A DNA stretch of 64,000 bases, from NCBI GenBank assembly GCA_947473805.1, contig CANJGB010000008.1:1-64000 (forward strand), given 5' to 3'. The first letter of the stretch is position 1. The number at the start of each line of letters is the position of its first letter. The translations under genes were made by a program, and so were the position numbers. Shown piece after piece: positions 37,932 through 46,393 of this stretch. The notes beneath the pieces are model-generated. The model ran no database searches and was not told the origin of the DNA. It saw only the letters and a list, made by a program, of their open reading frames with translations. Source of the DNA: Alphaproteobacteria bacterium. GTDB taxonomy: Bacteria; Pseudomonadota; Alphaproteobacteria; Ferrovibrionales; Ferrovibrionaceae.

Positions 37932-39023
37932 CTAGCGCTTTTCGGCCCGGGCAAATCCTGCCTCGAGCGACTGGCTGTATTTCGACATGAAGAAACAGAA
38001 GACGAAGTAGATCGAGGCCACGAACACATAGGCCTCCATCGAGGCGCCGCGCCAGGCCGGGTCCACGAACGAGGCCTTGGCCGCGTTCATGAGATCGTAC
38101 AGGCCGATGATGACCACCAGCGAGGTGTCCTTGAACATGGCGATCAGGCTGTTGACCATCGGCGGGATCACGATGCGCAGCGCCTGCGGCAGGATGATGA
38201 ACCCGGTCTTCTGCCAGTAGCCGAGGCCCAGCGCGTCGGCCGCCTCGTACTGGCCCTTGGGCAGCGATTGCAGGCCGCCGCGGATGACCTCCGCCTGGTA
38301 GGCGGCGGCGAACATGATGATCGCGATCTGCGCGCGCAGCAGCTTGTCGATGTTCATGCCGTCCGGCAGGAACAGCGGGAACATGACCGAGGCCATGAAC
38401 AGCAGCGAGATCAACGGCACGCCGCGGATCAGTTCGATATACGTAACGCAGATCGCCTTCACGACCGGCAGCTTCGAGCGCCGGCCGAGCGCCAGCAGGA
38501 TCGCCAGCGGGAACGCGAACGCCATGCCGAACACCGACAGGATCAACGTCAGCGGCAGGCCGCCCCAGCGCTCGTTCGGCACGAAGGTCATGCCCAGCAC
38601 GCCGCCCCACATCATGGTCGCGATGGCAACGATGCCGACGATCCAGATCGGGATCAGGCTCAGGTTCCAGAAGCGCCGGCTGCAGCTGATGCCGATCAGC
38701 GCCAGGAACAGGCCAACCACGATCAGTGGCCGCCACTGCTCGTCATAGGGATAGAGGCCGAACAGGATCAGCCGGTGCTTCTCCACGATCAGCGCCCAGC
38801 AGGCGCCGTTGTCGATGGCGCGGCACTCGCGCGTCCCGTCGGCATGCACGACCGACGAGGTCACCAGCCAGTCGAACGCTGCCGGCACGGTCATCACGGC
38901 CAGCCACACGATCAGCATCGAGATGATCGCGTTCGGCACGCTGCTGAAGACGCGGTTGCGGAGCCAGCCCAGTACTCCGCTGTCAAACATGGATTTCGGC
39001 GAACCGGCCGTGACGGCGCTCAT
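37932..39023 (-). CDS. aapM: General L-amino-acid ABC transporter permease M
   Basis: A 363-residue inner-membrane permease of the HisM/GlnP family with multiple helices. The cytoplasmic EAA loop [20 protein letters not shown] is present, as is a periplasmic insert ([11 protein letters not shown]) with two cysteines. It begins one base after the aapQ stop. Confidence 0.94.
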   Translation of the reverse strand: MSAVTAGSPKSMFDSGVLGWLRNRVFSSVPNAIISMLIVWLAVMTVPAAFDWLVTSSVVHADGTRECRAIDNGACWALIVEKHRLILFGLYPYDEQWRPLIVVGLFLALIGISCSRRFWNLSLIPIWIVGIVAIATMMWGGVLGMTFVPNERWGGLPLTLILSVFGMAFAFPLAILLALGRRSKLPVVKAICVTYIELIRGVPLISLLFMASVMFPLFLPDGMNIDKLLRAQIAIIMFAAAYQAEVIRGGLQSLPKGQYEAADALGLGYWQKTGFIILPQALRIVIPPMVNSLIAMFKDTSLVVIIGLYDLMNAAKASFVDPAWRGASMEAYVFVASIYFVFCFFMSKYSQSLEAGFARAEKR

Positions 39024-39024
39024 C

Positions 39025-40212
39025 TCAACGCTCCACCAGCGCGATGCGCTTGTTGTACCAGTTCATGAACATGGCGATGCTGATCGAGATGGCGAAGAAC
39101 ACCAGCATGATGATGGCGACACCCTCGATGGCCTGCCCGGTCTGGTTCAGCGTCGTGTTGGCGATCGAGACAATGTCCGGATAGCCGATCGCCACCGCCA
39201 GCGAGCTGTTCTTGGTCAGGTTCAGGTACTGGTTGGTCATCGGCAGAATGATCACGCGCAGCGCCTGCGGCAGCACGACGAGGCGCAGGTTCTGCCCCTT
39301 GGTCAGGCCCAGCGACAAGGCCGCCTCGGTCTGCCCGCGGCTGACCGCCAGAATGCCCGAGCGCACGATCTCGGCGATGAAGCCCGCCGTGTAGACCACA
39401 AGGCCCAGCAGCAGCGCCGCAAACTCGGGCGACAGCGAGCCGCCACCGACGAAGTTGAAGCCGCGCATCTCCGGCATGTCCAGGTGGGTCGGCGCGCCGC
39501 CGATCAGCCAGCCCAGGATCGGCAGGCCGATGATCAGGCCCGTGCCAGCCCAGCCCGACGGAAAGGTCTGCCCCGTCGCGTACAGGCGCTTGCGCGCCCA
39601 GTTCGCCACGACGACGGCCAGGATGATGCCGAGGATGAAGCCAATGCCGGCATAGTCGAACGCGGCGGCGTCGGGCGGCGTCGGGAACTTGATGCCGCGG
39701 TTCGAAAGGAAAATGCCGGGCAGCGGGTTCAGCGCCTGGCGCGGGCCAGGAAACAGCTCGCTGATCACCGCGTACCAGACGAACAATTGCAGCAGCAGCG
39801 GAATGTTGCGGAACACCTCGACGTACAGCGAGGCGAGCTTGGCCAGCAGCCAGTTCTGCGACAGGCGCGAAATGCCGATGATGGTGCCCAGCAATGTCGC
39901 CAGGATGATGCCGATCACCGCAACGCGCAGCGTGTTCAGCACGCCGACCACCAGCGCGCGCAGGTAGCTGTCGGCCGGACCGTACGAGATCAGGCCCTCG
40001 CCGATGGCGAAACCGGCCTCGCGATTGAGGAAGCCCCAGCCCGTGGCGATACGCCGGGCTTCGAGGTTCGCGATGGTGTTGGAAGCGAGGTACCAGATGC
40101 AGAAGGCAACGGCGGCGAGCGCCACCACCTGGTAGATCAGTCCGCGAACGCGCGGATCGTTTAGCGAGAGCGGCTGTTTCGGCGCTTTTGCGCCCTTTAC
40201 CGTGCTGGCCAA
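39025..40212 (-). CDS. aapQ: General L-amino-acid ABC transporter permease Q
   Basis: A 395-residue permease with the EAA loop EAALSLGLTKGQNLRLVVLP. It forms the membrane channel with AapM. The first codon is TTG at 40212, supported by an aggggga site a few bases upstream. It is separated from aapJ by a gap that holds a strong hairpin, consistent with lower expression than the binding protein. Confidence 0.94.
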   Translation of the reverse strand: MASTVKGAKAPKQPLSLNDPRVRGLIYQVVALAAVAFCIWYLASNTIANLEARRIATGWGFLNREAGFAIGEGLISYGPADSYLRALVVGVLNTLRVAVIGIILATLLGTIIGISRLSQNWLLAKLASLYVEVFRNIPLLLQLFVWYAVISELFPGPRQALNPLPGIFLSNRGIKFPTPPDAAAFDYAGIGFILGIILAVVVANWARKRLYATGQTFPSGWAGTGLIIGLPILGWLIGGAPTHLDMPEMRGFNFVGGGSLSPEFAALLLGLVVYTAGFIAEIVRSGILAVSRGQTEAALSLGLTKGQNLRLVVLPQALRVIILPMTNQYLNLTKNSSLAVAIGYPDIVSIANTTLNQTGQAIEGVAIIMLVFFAISISIAMFMNWYNKRIALVER

Positions 40213-40261
40213 ATCGGTCCCCCTGACCCTCTAGCGACGTGACCTGTTGGCGGAACGGCGT

Positions 40262-40286
40262 CCGCCCGCGCATTATGCGCGGGCGG
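40262..40286 (-). other. Strong hairpin between aapJ and aapQ
   Basis: CCGCCCGCGCA-tta-TGCGCGGGCGG, 11-bp perfect arms and a 3-nt loop. No U-run follows, so it is more likely a 3' mRNA stabiliser or partial attenuator that lets the binding protein be made in excess over the permeases. Confidence 0.6.
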
Positions 40287-40298
40287 GTTGGGCGTTTG

Positions 40299-41321
40299 CT
40301 AGCGGACCGGCCAGGCGTATTGCAGGCCGCCCTTGGTCCAGAGGTTGTTCAGGTTGCGCGGGATCTTCAGCTTGCTGCCCGAGCCGACATTGCGCTCGTA
40401 GCTTTCGCCGTAATTGCCCACCGTCTTGATGATGTTGTAGGCCCACTTGTTGTCGACGCCGAGCGCCTTGCCCATGTCGCCGTTCACGCCAAGGATGCGC
40501 TGCACGACCGGGTTGGTGCTCTTCAGCATTTCGTCGAGGTTCTTGGAATCGATGCCGTTTTCCTCGGCCTCGATCATCGCGTACAGCGACCACTTCACCA
40601 GGTCGAACCACTGGTCGTCACCGTGGCGAACCATCGGGCCCAGCGGCTCCTTCGAGATCAGCTCCGGCAGGATGACATAGTCGTCCGGGTTCGGCGCGCT
40701 GGTGGCACGGGTCGAGGCCAGGCCCGACGCATCCGTCGTGTAGACGTCGCAACGGCCCGAGAAGAAGGCCGCGATGACTTCCTCAAGCTTCTCGATGACG
40801 ACCGGCTTGAAGTCCATCTTGTTGGCGCGGAAATAATCGGCGAGGTTCAGCTCGGTCGTGGTGCCCGGCTGCACGCAGACAGTGGCGCCGCCCAGTTCCT
40901 TGGCGCTCTTCACGTTCAGCTTCTTCGGCACCATGAAGCCCTGGCCGTCATAGAAGTTGACGCCCACGAAGTTCAGGCCCAGCGAGGTATCGCGCGTCAG
41001 CGTGCCGGTCGTGTTGCGCGACAGCACGTCGATCTCGCCCGACTGCAGGGCGGTAAAGCGCTGCTGCGCCGTCAGGCCGACATACTTGACCTTGCTGGCG
41101 TCGCCAAACAGTGCCGCAGCGACGGCCTTGCAGAGATCGACGTCGATGCCGGTCCACTCACCCTTGCTGTCGGGAGCGGAGAAGCCTGCCACGCCGCTGT
41201 TGACGCCGCAGGTGATCGATCCGCGCGCCTTGACGGCGTCGAAAGTAGCGCCGGCAAAGGCCGGCGCGGCGAAGGAAACCGCAACCGAGGCGGCCGCGGC
41301 GAGCAAAATCCGAGCTTTCAT
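40299..41321 (-). CDS. aapJ: General L-amino-acid ABC transporter binding protein
   Basis: Periplasmic binding protein of 340 residues. Signal peptide ~1-23 (AAAASVAVSFAAPAFA). The SBP_bac_3 signature ITCGVNSGVAGFSAPDSKGEW and IDVDLCKAVAAALFGD identify AapJ. It is the first gene of the operon. ATG 41321 is chosen because the signal starts there; the frame to 41432 has no such feature. Confidence 0.95.
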   Translation of the reverse strand: MKARILLAAAASVAVSFAAPAFAGATFDAVKARGSITCGVNSGVAGFSAPDSKGEWTGIDVDLCKAVAAALFGDASKVKYVGLTAQQRFTALQSGEIDVLSRNTTGTLTRDTSLGLNFVGVNFYDGQGFMVPKKLNVKSAKELGGATVCVQPGTTTELNLADYFRANKMDFKPVVIEKLEEVIAAFFSGRCDVYTTDASGLASTRATSAPNPDDYVILPELISKEPLGPMVRHGDDQWFDLVKWSLYAMIEAEENGIDSKNLDEMLKSTNPVVQRILGVNGDMGKALGVDNKWAYNIIKTVGNYGESYERNVGSGSKLKIPRNLNNLWTKGGLQYAWPVR

Positions 41322-41365
41322 TGCTTTAACCCCTGTCCTGTTCAGTCCGTCTTCATGCCGCTTAT

Positions 41366-41381
41366 CGCTACGGCATTGCCA
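41366..41381 (-). promoter_or_regulatory. Possible weak sigma-54 promoter of aapJ
   Basis: The minus strand has TGGCAATGCCGTAGC with GG and GC at the right -24/-12 spacing, 45 bases before the aapJ ATG, but it departs from consensus in both boxes. Nitrogen control of aap is known in Rhizobium, which is the only reason to list it. Confidence 0.3.
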
Positions 41382-41501
41382 AAACGGTAACATATGTATT
41401 CGGCCAATCACAACCGGCCATGCCAGAAGCATCCCACTGGCAAGAACCGGGCCAGACTGCCACTATCCCTAGCGAAAGCGCTTTCCGCCTCTGGAGTACC
41501 G

Positions 41502-42671
41502 ATGAAAGACGATACCAGGCTGGTTACGGCCGGCCGCGATCCGTTTGCCCATTACGGCGCCGTCAACGTCCCGGTCTACCGCGCCTCGACCATCCTGCAC
41601 GAGACCGTCGCCGAGATGGACGCCGCCAATGCCGCGCGCAGCCGTGGCGAGCAGGTTACCGTCTATGGCCGCAGCGGCACGCCGACCATTTTCAGCTTCG
41701 CCAACGCCATCGCCGAGATCGAGGGCGGCTACCGGACCTATTGTTTCCCCTCGGGCATGGCGGCCATCGCGGCGGCCATCACCGCCTGCGTGAAGACCGG
41801 CGACCACATCCTGGTGGCCGACTGCGCCTATGGCCCGACACGCCTGTTCTGCGACGGCGCGCTGAAGCGCTTCGGTATCGAAACCACCTACTTCGATCCT
41901 GCCGGAAGGATCGACGCCCTGCTCCGTCCCAACACCCGGGCGGTGTTCCTCGAAGCGCCGGGCTCGCACACCTTCGAGATACAGGACGTGCCCGCCATCG
42001 CCGAGGCCGCCCATCGCGCCGGGGCCAAGGTGCTGATGGACAACACCTGGGCCACACCGCTCTTTTTCAAGGCACTTGCCCATGGCGTGGACATTTCCAT
42101 CCAGTCCGCCACCAAGTACATCGTCGGCCACGCGGACGCGATGCTGGGCACCGCCACCGCCACGAAGGAGGTCTGGTCGCAACTGCACGACAGCGCCTAC
42201 CAGTTCGGCCAGTGCGCCTCGCCCGATGATATCTACCTGGCGCAGCGCGGCCTGCGCACGCTGGGCGCGCGCCTGAAGCAGCACCAGGCCAGCGCACTGA
42301 TCGTCGCCGACTGGCTGCGCGGCCGGCCGGAAATCGCCCAGGTGCTTTATCCCGCCTTGCCCGGTGCGCCCGGCCACGACATCTGGAAGCGCGACTTCCT
42401 CGGCGCGTCCGGCCTGTTCGCGGTCGAATTTGCGCCCAGCACCGACACGGCCGTGAACGCCTTCCTCGACCAGCTGGAACTGTTCGGCCTCGGCGCGTCC
42501 TGGGGCGGTTTCGAAAGCCTGGCCTTGCCCGGCAAGGTGAAGCACGCCCGCACCGCCAGCCCGTGGACGTTCAAGGGCCCGCTGGTCCGCTTCCACATCG
42601 GGCTCGAGGCAGTTGATGACCTGATCTCCGACCTGAAGGAAGGCTTTACGGCGTTTAACGCGGCGAAATAA
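41502..42671 (+). CDS. metC: Cystathionine beta-lyase
   Basis: PLP enzyme of 389 residues splitting cystathionine to homocysteine, pyruvate and ammonia. It has YGRSGTPT, FPSGMAAIAAA, the PLP Lys in SATKYIVGHAD and the alphaproteobacterial-type C-terminus FESLALPGKVKHART. ATG 41502 follows a ggag site; the longer frame from 41394 extends into the aapJ promoter. A cystathionine gamma-synthase relative is less likely given this motif set. Confidence 0.9.
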   Translation: MKDDTRLVTAGRDPFAHYGAVNVPVYRASTILHETVAEMDAANAARSRGEQVTVYGRSGTPTIFSFANAIAEIEGGYRTYCFPSGMAAIAAAITACVKTGDHILVADCAYGPTRLFCDGALKRFGIETTYFDPAGRIDALLRPNTRAVFLEAPGSHTFEIQDVPAIAEAAHRAGAKVLMDNTWATPLFFKALAHGVDISIQSATKYIVGHADAMLGTATATKEVWSQLHDSAYQFGQCASPDDIYLAQRGLRTLGARLKQHQASALIVADWLRGRPEIAQVLYPALPGAPGHDIWKRDFLGASGLFAVEFAPSTDTAVNAFLDQLELFGLGASWGGFESLALPGKVKHARTASPWTFKGPLVRFHIGLEAVDDLISDLKEGFTAFNAAK

Positions 42672-42678
42672 ATCTATC

Positions 42679-42696
42679 CGTCATTCCCGCGAAAGC
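42679..42696. repeat. Partial CCCGCGAAAG-type dispersed repeat
   Basis: The sequence cgtcattcccgcgaaagc begins eight bases after metC and resembles the 45038-45090 element. It is a half unit, lacking the second arm. Confidence 0.45.
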
Positions 42697-42725
42697 TGCC
42701 TCATACCGCACATCATCCCCTCATT

Positions 42726-42799
42726 CCTCATGCTGTGCTTGTCGAGGCGTGAGGGCTGCACCAACATTGCCGCGGCCCCACCCCTCGACCGGCTCAGGT
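42726..42799. repeat. Inverted pair of a ~29-bp palindromic dispersed repeat (decayed)
   Basis: 42726-42754 (cctcatgctgtgcttgtcga...) closely matches the unit at 43851-43881. 42777-42799 (ccacccctcgaccggctcag...) is a degraded reverse-complement copy. The pattern CCTCATCCTGAGCCTGTCGA is a common intergenic repeat of Alphaproteobacteria. It lies between the convergent metC and zur genes. Confidence 0.7.
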
Positions 42800-42818
42800 T
42801 AAGGCCTGCTTTAAAGCT

Positions 42819-42844
42819 TGTGTGTGTGTGGGGGGGGGGGGGGG
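42819..42844. repeat. Simple repeat: (TG)6 then a 15-G run
   Basis: A TG dinucleotide tract runs into 15 consecutive G (42830-42844) that directly abut the zur stop codon. On the zur mRNA this would be a C15 tract. Such tracts mutate easily and are also hard to sequence, so the length may be inexact. Confidence 0.85.
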
Positions 42845-43333
42845 TTAAGCCGCTGCCCGGCACGCCGCACAGCGGCCGAGGATTTCAATGGTCTGCGGCA
42901 ACACCTCGAAGTCGTGCCGCGTCGCCGCGCCGGCGACGGCCGCGGATACGCGCTGCTCCTGAACTTCCACCGCACTGCCGCATTCGGTGCAGATCAGCAG
43001 TTCCACCGCCGTGGCATGGCCCGGCGAAGGACAGCCAAAGAACGCGTTGCGCGACGCGACACGGTGCACCAGGCCGTGTTCCAGCAGGAAGTCGAGCGCC
43101 CGGTAAACCGTCGGCGGCGCCAGGCGCCGGCCGTCGCGGCCAAGGTCGGCCAGGATGTCGTAAGCGCCGATGGGCCGGTGGCTGGACCACACCACTTCCA
43201 GCACTTCCCGGCGGATGTCGGTCAGTCGCGCGCCGCGCGCGGCGCAGCGTTCCGCCGCCGCCGCCAGGGCATCGGCGACGCAGACGCCGTGATTATGCTC
43301 CGGTTCCGGAAAACCCGGTTTCGGATGGGCCAT
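42845..43333 (-). CDS. zur: Zinc uptake regulator, Fur family
   Basis: A 162-residue Fur-family repressor. The winged helix (~40-100) has TDIRREVLEVVWSSHRPIGAYDIL and PPTVYRALDFLLEHGLVHR. The dimerisation part has CTECGSAVEV and CAAC, the structural zinc site. The type is assigned to Zur mainly because a perfect Zur-like palindrome sits upstream (43360-43374). ATG 43333 has a ggag site. The stop is followed by the G15 tract on the plus strand. Confidence 0.87.
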   Translation of the reverse strand: MAHPKPGFPEPEHNHGVCVADALAAAAERCAARGARLTDIRREVLEVVWSSHRPIGAYDILADLGRDGRRLAPPTVYRALDFLLEHGLVHRVASRNAFFGCPSPGHATAVELLICTECGSAVEVQEQRVSAAVAGAATRHDFEVLPQTIEILGRCAACRAAA

Positions 43334-43359
43334 AGACTGGTCTCCAAATTCCGCTCGAC

Positions 43360-43374
43360 TGTTATAATATAACA
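43360..43374. promoter_or_regulatory. Zur operator between zur and hisI
   Basis: TGTTATAATATAACA is a perfect 15-bp palindrome with a central A, the known core of bacterial Zur boxes. It contains TATAAT, so repressor binding would block the promoter. It is 26 bases from the zur ATG and 30 from the hisI ATG. Confidence 0.85.
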
Positions 43375-43404
43375 TCAATGCCGCCAAACAAAACGGACCC
43401 CGCC

Positions 43405-43833
43405 ATGACCGCCAAATCTTCCGGCCTGTCCCCTGCCGCCGCCACGGCCGCCCTCGCCACCCTCGCCTTCGACGCCGACGGCCTGGTGCCCGCGATTGCG
43501 CAGCAGCACGACACCGGCGAGGTGCTGATGATGGCGTGGATGAACCGCGACGCGGTGCGCGAGACCATTACCTCGGGCCGTGTCTGCTACTGGTCGCGCT
43601 CGCGCGGCAGCCTGTGGCGCAAGGGCGAAAGCTCCGGCCAGGTGCAGACGCTGGTGGATTTCCGCATCGACTGCGACGGCGATACCATCCTGCTGAAGGT
43701 CGACCAGCAGGGCGTCGCCTGCCACACCGGCCGCCGCAACTGCTTTTTCACCTCGGTTCGCGACGCAGGGCCAGAAGTCGTCGATCCGGTCCTGGTTTCG
43801 CCGGAACAGCTGTACGGGAAGCCTTCACAATAG
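43405..43833 (+). CDS. hisI: Phosphoribosyl-AMP cyclohydrolase
   Basis: Third step of histidine synthesis, opening the purine ring of PR-AMP; a zinc enzyme. The 142 residues include VLMMAWMNRDAVRETI, YWSRSRGSLWRKGESSGQ and the metal/catalytic Cys region DCDGD...ACHTGRRNCFF, with all three Cys retained. No other his gene is near, and it has no HisE domain. ATG 43405 is preferred because the alternative (43378) begins four bases after the Zur box. Divergence from zur suggests zinc control. Confidence 0.92.
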   Translation: MTAKSSGLSPAAATAALATLAFDADGLVPAIAQQHDTGEVLMMAWMNRDAVRETITSGRVCYWSRSRGSLWRKGESSGQVQTLVDFRIDCDGDTILLKVDQQGVACHTGRRNCFFTSVRDAGPEVVDPVLVSPEQLYGKPSQ

Positions 43834-43850
43834 AACCGTCGTTAAAGTCA

Positions 43851-43929
43851 GCCTCATCCTGAGCCTGTCGAAGGGTGAGGCTGCCGCCGCGACGGAGCTG
43901 CCTCACGCTTCGACTTTGCTCAGCATGAG
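43851..43929. repeat. Inverted pair of ~29-bp palindromic dispersed repeats
   Basis: 43851-43881 (cctcatcctgagcctgtcga... unit) and 43900-43929 (cctcacgcttcgacttt...) are reverse complements with few differences, separated by about 18 bases, so the RNA could fold into one long hairpin. The same element occurs at 42726-42799. It lies between hisI and the hydrolase gene and may act as a transcript end. Confidence 0.8.
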
Positions 43930-43949
43930 GACCGATAAAGCGAGAGTTT

Positions 43950-44966
43950 ATGTCTGACGTTACACAAACCACGATCACCCTCCCCGAACTGCGCCTCGAG
44001 AACGGCACGGTCATGCGCGATGTTGCCATTGCCTGTCAGGTCGCGGGCACGCTCGACGCAACCGGCCGCAACGCCGTGCTGCTCGCACACGGCTATTCCG
44101 CACATCACCGCATGATGGGCACAGGCGGTTCGTGGGCGGCGATGGCTGGCCCCGGCCGCGCCATCGACACCGACCGCTTCTTCGTCGTCAGCACAAACAT
44201 GCTGGGCTCCAGCTACGGCTCCACCGGGCCGGCCAGCATCAACCCCGGCACCGGCAAACCCTGGGGTCCAGACTTCCCCGACATCTCGCTGATCGACCAG
44301 GTGAATGCGCAGCGCCTCGCACTCGACCAACTCGGCGTCAAACATCTCACCGCCATTGCCGGCGTTTCATTCGGCGGCCAGCTGGCGTTCCAGTGGGCCG
44401 TGACCCACCCGGACTTCGTCAGCGGCATTATCCCGACAGCCTCCGCGCCCAAAGGCCGGGGCGACCACACGCTGGTGGATACGCTGGTTGCGCGCCTTGC
44501 GCGCGATCCGAACTGGAACGGCGGCTGGTTCTACGAGAATGGCGGCCTCACCGAGACGCTCACCACCATGCGGATCGACAACCTGCGCAGCTACGGCATG
44601 GATGCGGTGCTGGCCGCGAAAGTCGCCGACCCTGCAAAGCGCGAGAGCATGCTCCAGCGCATGGCCGAGCAGTGGGCACGCGAGTTCGACGCCAATTCCC
44701 TCGTCGTCCTGCGCCGCGCCGCCGTGCGTTTCAACGCGCGCAAGGACCTGCAGCGCATGAAGGCCAGGGTGCTGTATTCGCTCTCCACCACCGACACCTT
44801 GTTCCCGCCCTCGATTGCGCCCGACGTGATGGCTGCGCTGAAGACCGCGGGCGTCGAGGCCGAATATTTCGAACTGGTCAGCGAGCAGGGCCACATGGCA
44901 CCCCTCACCGATTGCGGCACGCTGGCGCCCCAGGTCCGTGCGTTTCTGGATCGGCTGGCGCCATAG
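43950..44966 (+). CDS. MetX-like alpha/beta hydrolase
   Basis: A 338-residue alpha/beta-fold protein of the homoserine O-acetyltransferase-like group. The nucleophile is in GVSFGGQLAFQW, the acid in STTDTLFPPS and the base in EQGHMAPL; TNMLGSSYGSTGP is also MetX-like. True MetX enzymes have additional conserved parts that I cannot confirm, so acyltransferase versus hydrolase is open. It follows the palindromic repeat. Confidence 0.8.
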   Translation: MSDVTQTTITLPELRLENGTVMRDVAIACQVAGTLDATGRNAVLLAHGYSAHHRMMGTGGSWAAMAGPGRAIDTDRFFVVSTNMLGSSYGSTGPASINPGTGKPWGPDFPDISLIDQVNAQRLALDQLGVKHLTAIAGVSFGGQLAFQWAVTHPDFVSGIIPTASAPKGRGDHTLVDTLVARLARDPNWNGGWFYENGGLTETLTTMRIDNLRSYGMDAVLAAKVADPAKRESMLQRMAEQWAREFDANSLVVLRRAAVRFNARKDLQRMKARVLYSLSTTDTLFPPSIAPDVMAALKTAGVEAEYFELVSEQGHMAPLTDCGTLAPQVRAFLDRLAP

Positions 44967-45037
44967 GAATTATATCTTTATCTGCCGCGCGCCGAACCCA
45001 TATGCAGGGTTCGCTCTTTGACATCGTCAGCGTCTTG

Positions 45038-45090
45038 TCGCTCCCGCGAAAGCGGGCGCCCGCTGTTTCCCCTGGATTCCCGCGTCCGCC
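45038..45090. repeat. CCCGCGAAAGCGGG-type dispersed palindromic repeat
   Basis: The hairpin CCCGC-gaaa-GCGGG (45043-45056) followed by ctggattcccgcgtccgc resembles the widespread intergenic element with two half sites (ttcccgcgaaagcgggaatcc). A partial copy is at 42679-42696. Confidence 0.65.
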
Positions 45091-45150
45091 GAAATAACAG
45101 GAAACAAAATCAAGGGCTTGCGTAAAAGCTCTGTCGTCGCGGCCGGGCCG

Positions 45151-45230
45151 GATAAGCCTAAATAAGCTCAAACAAGCCGAAATAAGCCCAGATAAGCAAA
45201 AACAGGCGCGAATAAGCCTAAATAAGCCGG
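45151..45230. repeat. Eight-unit 10-bp tandem repeat
   Basis: Eight consecutive 10-base blocks fit RATAAGCCNA with substitutions: gataagccta, aataagctca, aacaagccga, aataagccca, gataagcaaa, aacaggcgcg, aataagccta, aataagccgg. There are no indels between units. The end of the CoA-transferase gene (stop at 45218-45220) lies inside the last units. The 10-bp period is close to one DNA turn. No known element type fits. Confidence 0.8.
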
Positions 45231-46393
45231 TCGCGCAGTTCGCGCGCGATGTGCTCGCGGTCGCTGTCGAGGTCGGGCACCGGGCCGCGCGCCGTCGGAT
45301 CGGCAAAGGCCGACATCTTGATCGGGTTGCCGGCCATTTTCAGTTCGCCGACATCAGGGTCGTTCACCCGCACCACCATGTTGCGGGCCAGGACCTGCGG
45401 GTCGTTCAACACCTGCTGCACGTCGTTGATCGGCCCGCAGGGAATCCCCGCTTCCGTCAGCACGTCCAGCCAATGCGCCGTCGTCGCCGTGCACAAGGCT
45501 GATTCCAACGCTCCGGTCAGCTCCTCGACATTGCGTGCCCGCAAGGCATTGCTGGCGAATGACGCATTGTCGGCAATGTCCGGGCGTACCAGGGCCGCCG
45601 CCAGCTTCCGGAACAGCGCATCGTTGCCGGCGGCGATGATGATATGGCTGTCGGCAGTGGCAAAGGCCGCGAACGGCGCGATGGTCGCGTGCCGCGCGCC
45701 CAGCGGTCCCGGCACGTCACCCGTCGCGGCGTAGCGCGCAATGGCGTTCTCGAGGATCGCCACCTGGCAGTCGAGCATCGACACGTCGATCTTCATGCCG
45801 GCGCCGGTGCGCTCGCGATGGTACAGCGCGGTCTGGATGCCGATATTGGTGAACAGGCCCGCGGTCAGGTCGCCGACCGAGGTGCCGACCCGCGTCGGCG
45901 GCCCGCCGGGATGGCCGGTCAGGCTCATCACCCCGCCCATGCCCTGCACCACCATGTCGTAGGCTGGCCGCGTCATGTACGGCCCGCTATGACCGAAGCC
46001 CGAGGCCGCGGCATAAATCAGGCGCGGATACTTGGCGTGCAGGCTTTCCCAGCCATAGCCGAGCTTCTCCATCGTGCCGCCGCGATAGTTCTCGACCAGC
46101 ACGTCGGCGCGCGCCAACAACTGTTCGAACAATTCACGGTCGGCCGGCAGTTTCAGGTCCAGCGCCACGCTTTCCTTGCCGCGGTTCAGCGACATGAAAT
46201 AGGCCGACTTGCCCTGGATGAATGGCCCGATGGCGCGGCTGTCATCGCCCACTTTCGGCGGCTCGACCTTGATGACGCGGGCGCCCAGGTCGGCCAGCAG
46301 CATGGTGCAGTATGGTCCGGCCAGGACACGGGTCAGGTCGATGACGGTGATGCCGTTCAGCGGACCGGCGGGCGGTACGGGAATTTCGCTCAT
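45218..46393 (-). CDS. Family III CoA-transferase (CaiB/BaiF)
   Basis: A 391-residue CoA-transferase with GITVIDLTRVLAGPYCTMLLADLGA, KVEPP and RPAYDMVVQGMGG, whose Asp is the covalent carboxylate residue of the family. Length and layout fit formyl-CoA-transferase-like enzymes; the acid is unknown. The start overlaps the SDR stop by four bases (ATGA), so they are coexpressed. The stop lies in the 10-bp repeat array. Confidence 0.88.
   Translation of the reverse strand: MSEIPVPPAGPLNGITVIDLTRVLAGPYCTMLLADLGARVIKVEPPKVGDDSRAIGPFIQGKSAYFMSLNRGKESVALDLKLPADRELFEQLLARADVLVENYRGGTMEKLGYGWESLHAKYPRLIYAAASGFGHSGPYMTRPAYDMVVQGMGGVMSLTGHPGGPPTRVGTSVGDLTAGLFTNIGIQTALYHRERTGAGMKIDVSMLDCQVAILENAIARYAATGDVPGPLGARHATIAPFAAFATADSHIIIAAGNDALFRKLAAALVRPDIADNASFASNALRARNVEELTGALESALCTATTAHWLDVLTEAGIPCGPINDVQQVLNDPQVLARNMVVRVNDPDVGELKMAGNPIKMSAFADPTARGPVPDLDSDREHIARELRDRLI

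Noticed and set aside
43378-43404. Upstream ATG as hisI start
   Set aside because: It begins four bases after the Zur operator and would leave almost no leader; ATG 43405 is more likely.
43950-44966. Naming the alpha/beta hydrolase metX
   Set aside because: Fold and triad fit the MetX-like group, but specific residues for homoserine could not be confirmed and no metW is near.
45151-45230. Possible CRISPR array
   Set aside because: Repeats are 10 bp with no spacers and there are no cas genes; the array is tandem.
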